From contig NW_003546451.1 of NCBI RefSeq assembly GCF_000090795.2, positions 1-48,768 of the forward strand: DNA of 48,768 bases, read 5' to 3'. Positions 46,631 to 48,768 of the stretch are shown here, piece by piece. Source of the stretch: Amphimedon queenslandica. Taxonomy: Eukaryota > Porifera > Demospongiae > Haplosclerida > Niphatidae. Numbering within the stretch: position 1 is the first letter of the stretch; the number at the start of each line of letters is the position of its first letter. The position numbers and the translations under genes were made by a program. Below the pieces are notes generated by a model. It was not told where the DNA came from. It searched no databases and saw only the letters and a program-made list of their open reading frames with translations.

Positions 46631-47929
46631 TCAAACGGACAACTCTTTTATCATCTTAATCAATCTTTTAGTTTCAGTTGCATAATTGACCGGTTGCACT
46701 GACACGCATGAACACCTCAACCTCTGCTCATCCTACAAGCAGTAAAAATAGCAGCATAAAAATATTCTTTTACAACTTGGTATATTTTTGTATACTACAG
46801 ATAATACCTTCAATACATACAATGTACACATTATATATATAGTATACTTCAGTAAATTCTAGCATACTTACATTATAAGTGTCTACTTTGGCCCTGACCC
46901 TAAAAATGAATTCCTTGAAGTAAGCTTCTTGCATGATGTTATCAAACTGAGCTGCATCCTAAAAATGAATTAATAAAAATAAAATAATAATTATAATAAA
47001 CGATTTTTTGCAATAGGATTATAACAATTTCTATTCCTCTTCCTTCTCTCCCTTTCTCTTCTCATTACTTGTTCCCTCAATTCTCCCAATTTCTGCCCGT
47101 CCATTCCCACAATGGCCGACCCTCCCTCGTGAAACGTATCCAGCCAGCAATTATCCAAATAGTCCACACAATTCAACTAATAGAAAAAGAAATAGTTTTA
47201 AAAGTAAATGTGCCCAAGCAAACCTTCATGATCATTCTGTATTTGAAAGATGGGTAGCTTTTACCGCATTTCTCACAGAAATAGTTTCCAGTTCCATCAT
47301 CATTGACTTTCTTGTTGCAATCCTGACTTGGACAAGCCTAAAGTTAATAAACAGAGAATTGTATAATTTTTAATATCATTATTCAGTCAGTACCGTATAG
47401 AGACAGTTCTCTTTTTTAAGGTAAACAATCATTCCTTTGCAACTGAAGTAGTCTGGCTTTTCCTGCTGACCTAACTGATTAAGCTCCTTAATCTGAAGAT
47501 AGAGAAAATAAGAAAGGAAGAGATAAGGCATACATAAAATAATATTAGCATTAAAATATACTAGTACTTGTCTAAAAGTTAAGAAAGCACTGTCAGAAAA
47601 GCTACCAGTTGCATTACGAGAGGACAGACTTGTAACATCCTGATCTTTACCATGATGATCATACCTATACGTAAAAAAGGGATAATGCAAGTATGTACAT
47701 ATGTAATACACAGTAATATGCTCTTCTTAAAATCTATTGCTATATCATTTCCTTTATTCTTCCTTCCCTCTTTCTCTTACCATCCTTTGAGTTGATGGGC
47801 CTCAGGTAGATCAGGGTTTGTGAGTATCGTTGATGATGCAAGAGCAGACAGTGAGACTCCATTGAAGTCAGAGAGTCGGACACTTTTTAGAGCTACCACT
47901 GGAAACATTGAGCCATCAAACTCTTCCGC
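46631..47929 (-). CDS. RPA1: Replication protein A 70-kDa subunit, C-terminal half (partial)
   Basis: Seven exons: 47929-47781, 47664-47568, 47492-47394, 47337-47224, 47176-47069, 46958-46872, 46732-46631 (TGA at 46633-46631), 251 residues. They cover the end of DNA-binding domain B ([27 protein letters not shown]) and all of domain C. Domain C includes the four-cysteine zinc ribbon ([22 protein letters not shown]) and the FIFRV..K..TYND..R trimerisation region. RPA1 is the main single-stranded DNA-binding subunit in replication, repair and recombination. The first exon here starts at a good acceptor (47931-47930), so the N-terminal half is encoded further right, outside the window. Confidence 0.93.
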
Positions 47930-47992
47930 CTGGTAAAACAAAAAAAGAAAAAATGCATGATGAATATAAAATTATAAATGACTTTCTATATA

Positions 47993-48184
47993 GCACAAAC
48001 AACAGTGTTTTTACTGATGTATATACCATTTCCTACTAACAAGTACACAGTTCAGCTATTGAAATGTGTTACTGACACATGATCCATAGCACAGACAACA
48101 GTGTTTTTACTGATGTATATACCATTTCCTACTAACAAGTACACAGTTCAGCTATTGGAATGAGTTATTGACACATGATCCATA
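47993..48184. repeat. 96-bp direct duplication
   Basis: Two adjacent copies (from AACAGTGTTTTTACTGATGT at 48001 and at 48097) differ at only a few bases. It lies in the RPA1 intron, upstream of the plus-strand membrane-protein gene. Confidence 0.9.
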
Positions 48185-48373
48185 GCAGAGTTTGTCACTC
48201 ATCCATTCAAAAGTGCATAGTTTATACTCACAGATTATTTAATAAATTAGATTAGCAGATCTTATCTATCATTTCAATGATATCATGTATCTACTAAATA
48301 TCATTACTGCAACACTATATAAATGTAAAGAATAGCAGCTTCTTGGAACTGTTTGAATTAAGTGGAAATAGCA

Positions 48374-48768
48374 ATGGAAGGAATGGAAAAATACGAGGAC
48401 ATGTCATACATGTCATTAGCTCCAGTACAGAGTCAGGAGTGTCATTATGAGACGCTTAATACGAATATTAATAATGCAAGGAGGGATCATGGTGCTGGTG
48501 CTCCATCAACAGAAGTGGCAATACAGAATAAAGTATCAAAGCAGTTAACATGGAGTACACCATTGGTTGTTATTGCTGGACTGCTGTGTCTCATAGTATT
48601 GCTACTGGTGGTAATACTTTGCTTCTTACTGGTGCAATTGTCTGCTAAAGATGCTACCAGTACCAGTAGTACAGCTACTACTGGAGCTATTGCTGGCAGC
48701 TTTGTTCCTCCTAACTTCACTGAATGGGCTAATGATGTTGTATCTAAAGTTAACCAGACCCTTCCTGA
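48374..48768 (+). CDS. Type II membrane protein with ITAM-like tail (partial)
   Basis: Open from the ATG at 48374 to the window end: 131 codons, no stop. Residues 1-60 are hydrophilic and carry YEDM (Tyr7), YMSL (Tyr12) and YETL (Tyr25). The last two form YxxL-x9-YxxL, within the spacing allowed for an ITAM. Residues about 62-88 are one strongly hydrophobic segment without a cleavable-signal pattern, preceded by RR and KQ, so the N-terminus is probably cytoplasmic. The rest is Ser/Thr-rich with two N-glycosylation sequons (NFT, NQT), so it is likely extracellular. No family recognised; the ectodomain lies beyond the window. It is on the opposite strand inside what appears to be an intron of RPA1. 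The N-terminal Met could be the fourth codon instead. Confidence 0.6.
   Translation, partial: MEGMEKYEDMSYMSLAPVQSQECHYETLNTNINNARRDHGAGAPSTEVAIQNKVSKQLTWSTPLVVIAGLLCLIVLLLVVILCFLLVQLSAKDATSTSSTATTGAIAGSFVPPNFTEWANDVVSKVNQTLP

Overview
This is an animal (eukaryotic) nuclear window with spliced genes, GT-AG introns down to about 44-47 bp, AT-rich intergenic DNA, many (CT)n/(GA)n tracts and very frequent TACATGTA palindromic microsatellites. Gene content (neurofibromin, a TGF-beta ligand, SRCR proteins, stand-alone alpha-kinases) and compact introns point to a demosponge, most likely Amphimedon queenslandica. That species call is an inference from gene content and texture, not from a search. 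Most genes are cut into short exons, so I rebuilt them by following splice sites, phase and similarity to families I know.

Layout. 460-2342 (-): secreted SRCR-repeat protein, running off the left edge, with a probable 5' non-coding exon near 4352. 5976-6758 and 7234-8007 (-): two tandem single-exon alpha-kinases that share duplicated upstream DNA. 9422-33916 (+): a complete neurofibromin (NF1) gene of 51 coding exons and about 2743 codons, with GAP, Sec14-PH and C-terminal regions. One intron carries a 366-base assembly gap and another a 50-bp minisatellite of about 17 copies. 34202-41475 (-): a 10-exon HAUS7 (augmin subunit) gene almost invisible at the ORF level. 41630-42920 (+): a two-exon TGF-beta-superfamily ligand. 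43138-44634 (-): a five-exon homologue of human CXorf65, with one probable GC-AG intron. 44900-46396 (+): intronless site-2 protease (MBTPS2). 46631-47929 (-): the C-terminal half of replication protein A 70 kDa subunit (RPA1). 48374-48768 (+): the start of a type II membrane protein with an ITAM-like cytoplasmic tail.

From NF1 rightwards the genes alternate strictly in strand (+ - + - + - +). They have two very short divergent promoters (154 and 265 bp) and three short convergent ends (about 217-285 bp). They do not form one pathway: they cover Ras control, spindle microtubule nucleation, intercellular signalling, membrane-protein processing and DNA replication/repair. The shared features are genome architecture: alternating compact genes, a 177-bp-period repeat family in the introns of three genes, foldback and pogo-like MITEs, and pyrimidine tracts in front of splice acceptors. 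I saw no prokaryotic-type defence system, CRISPR array, RNA gene or viral element.
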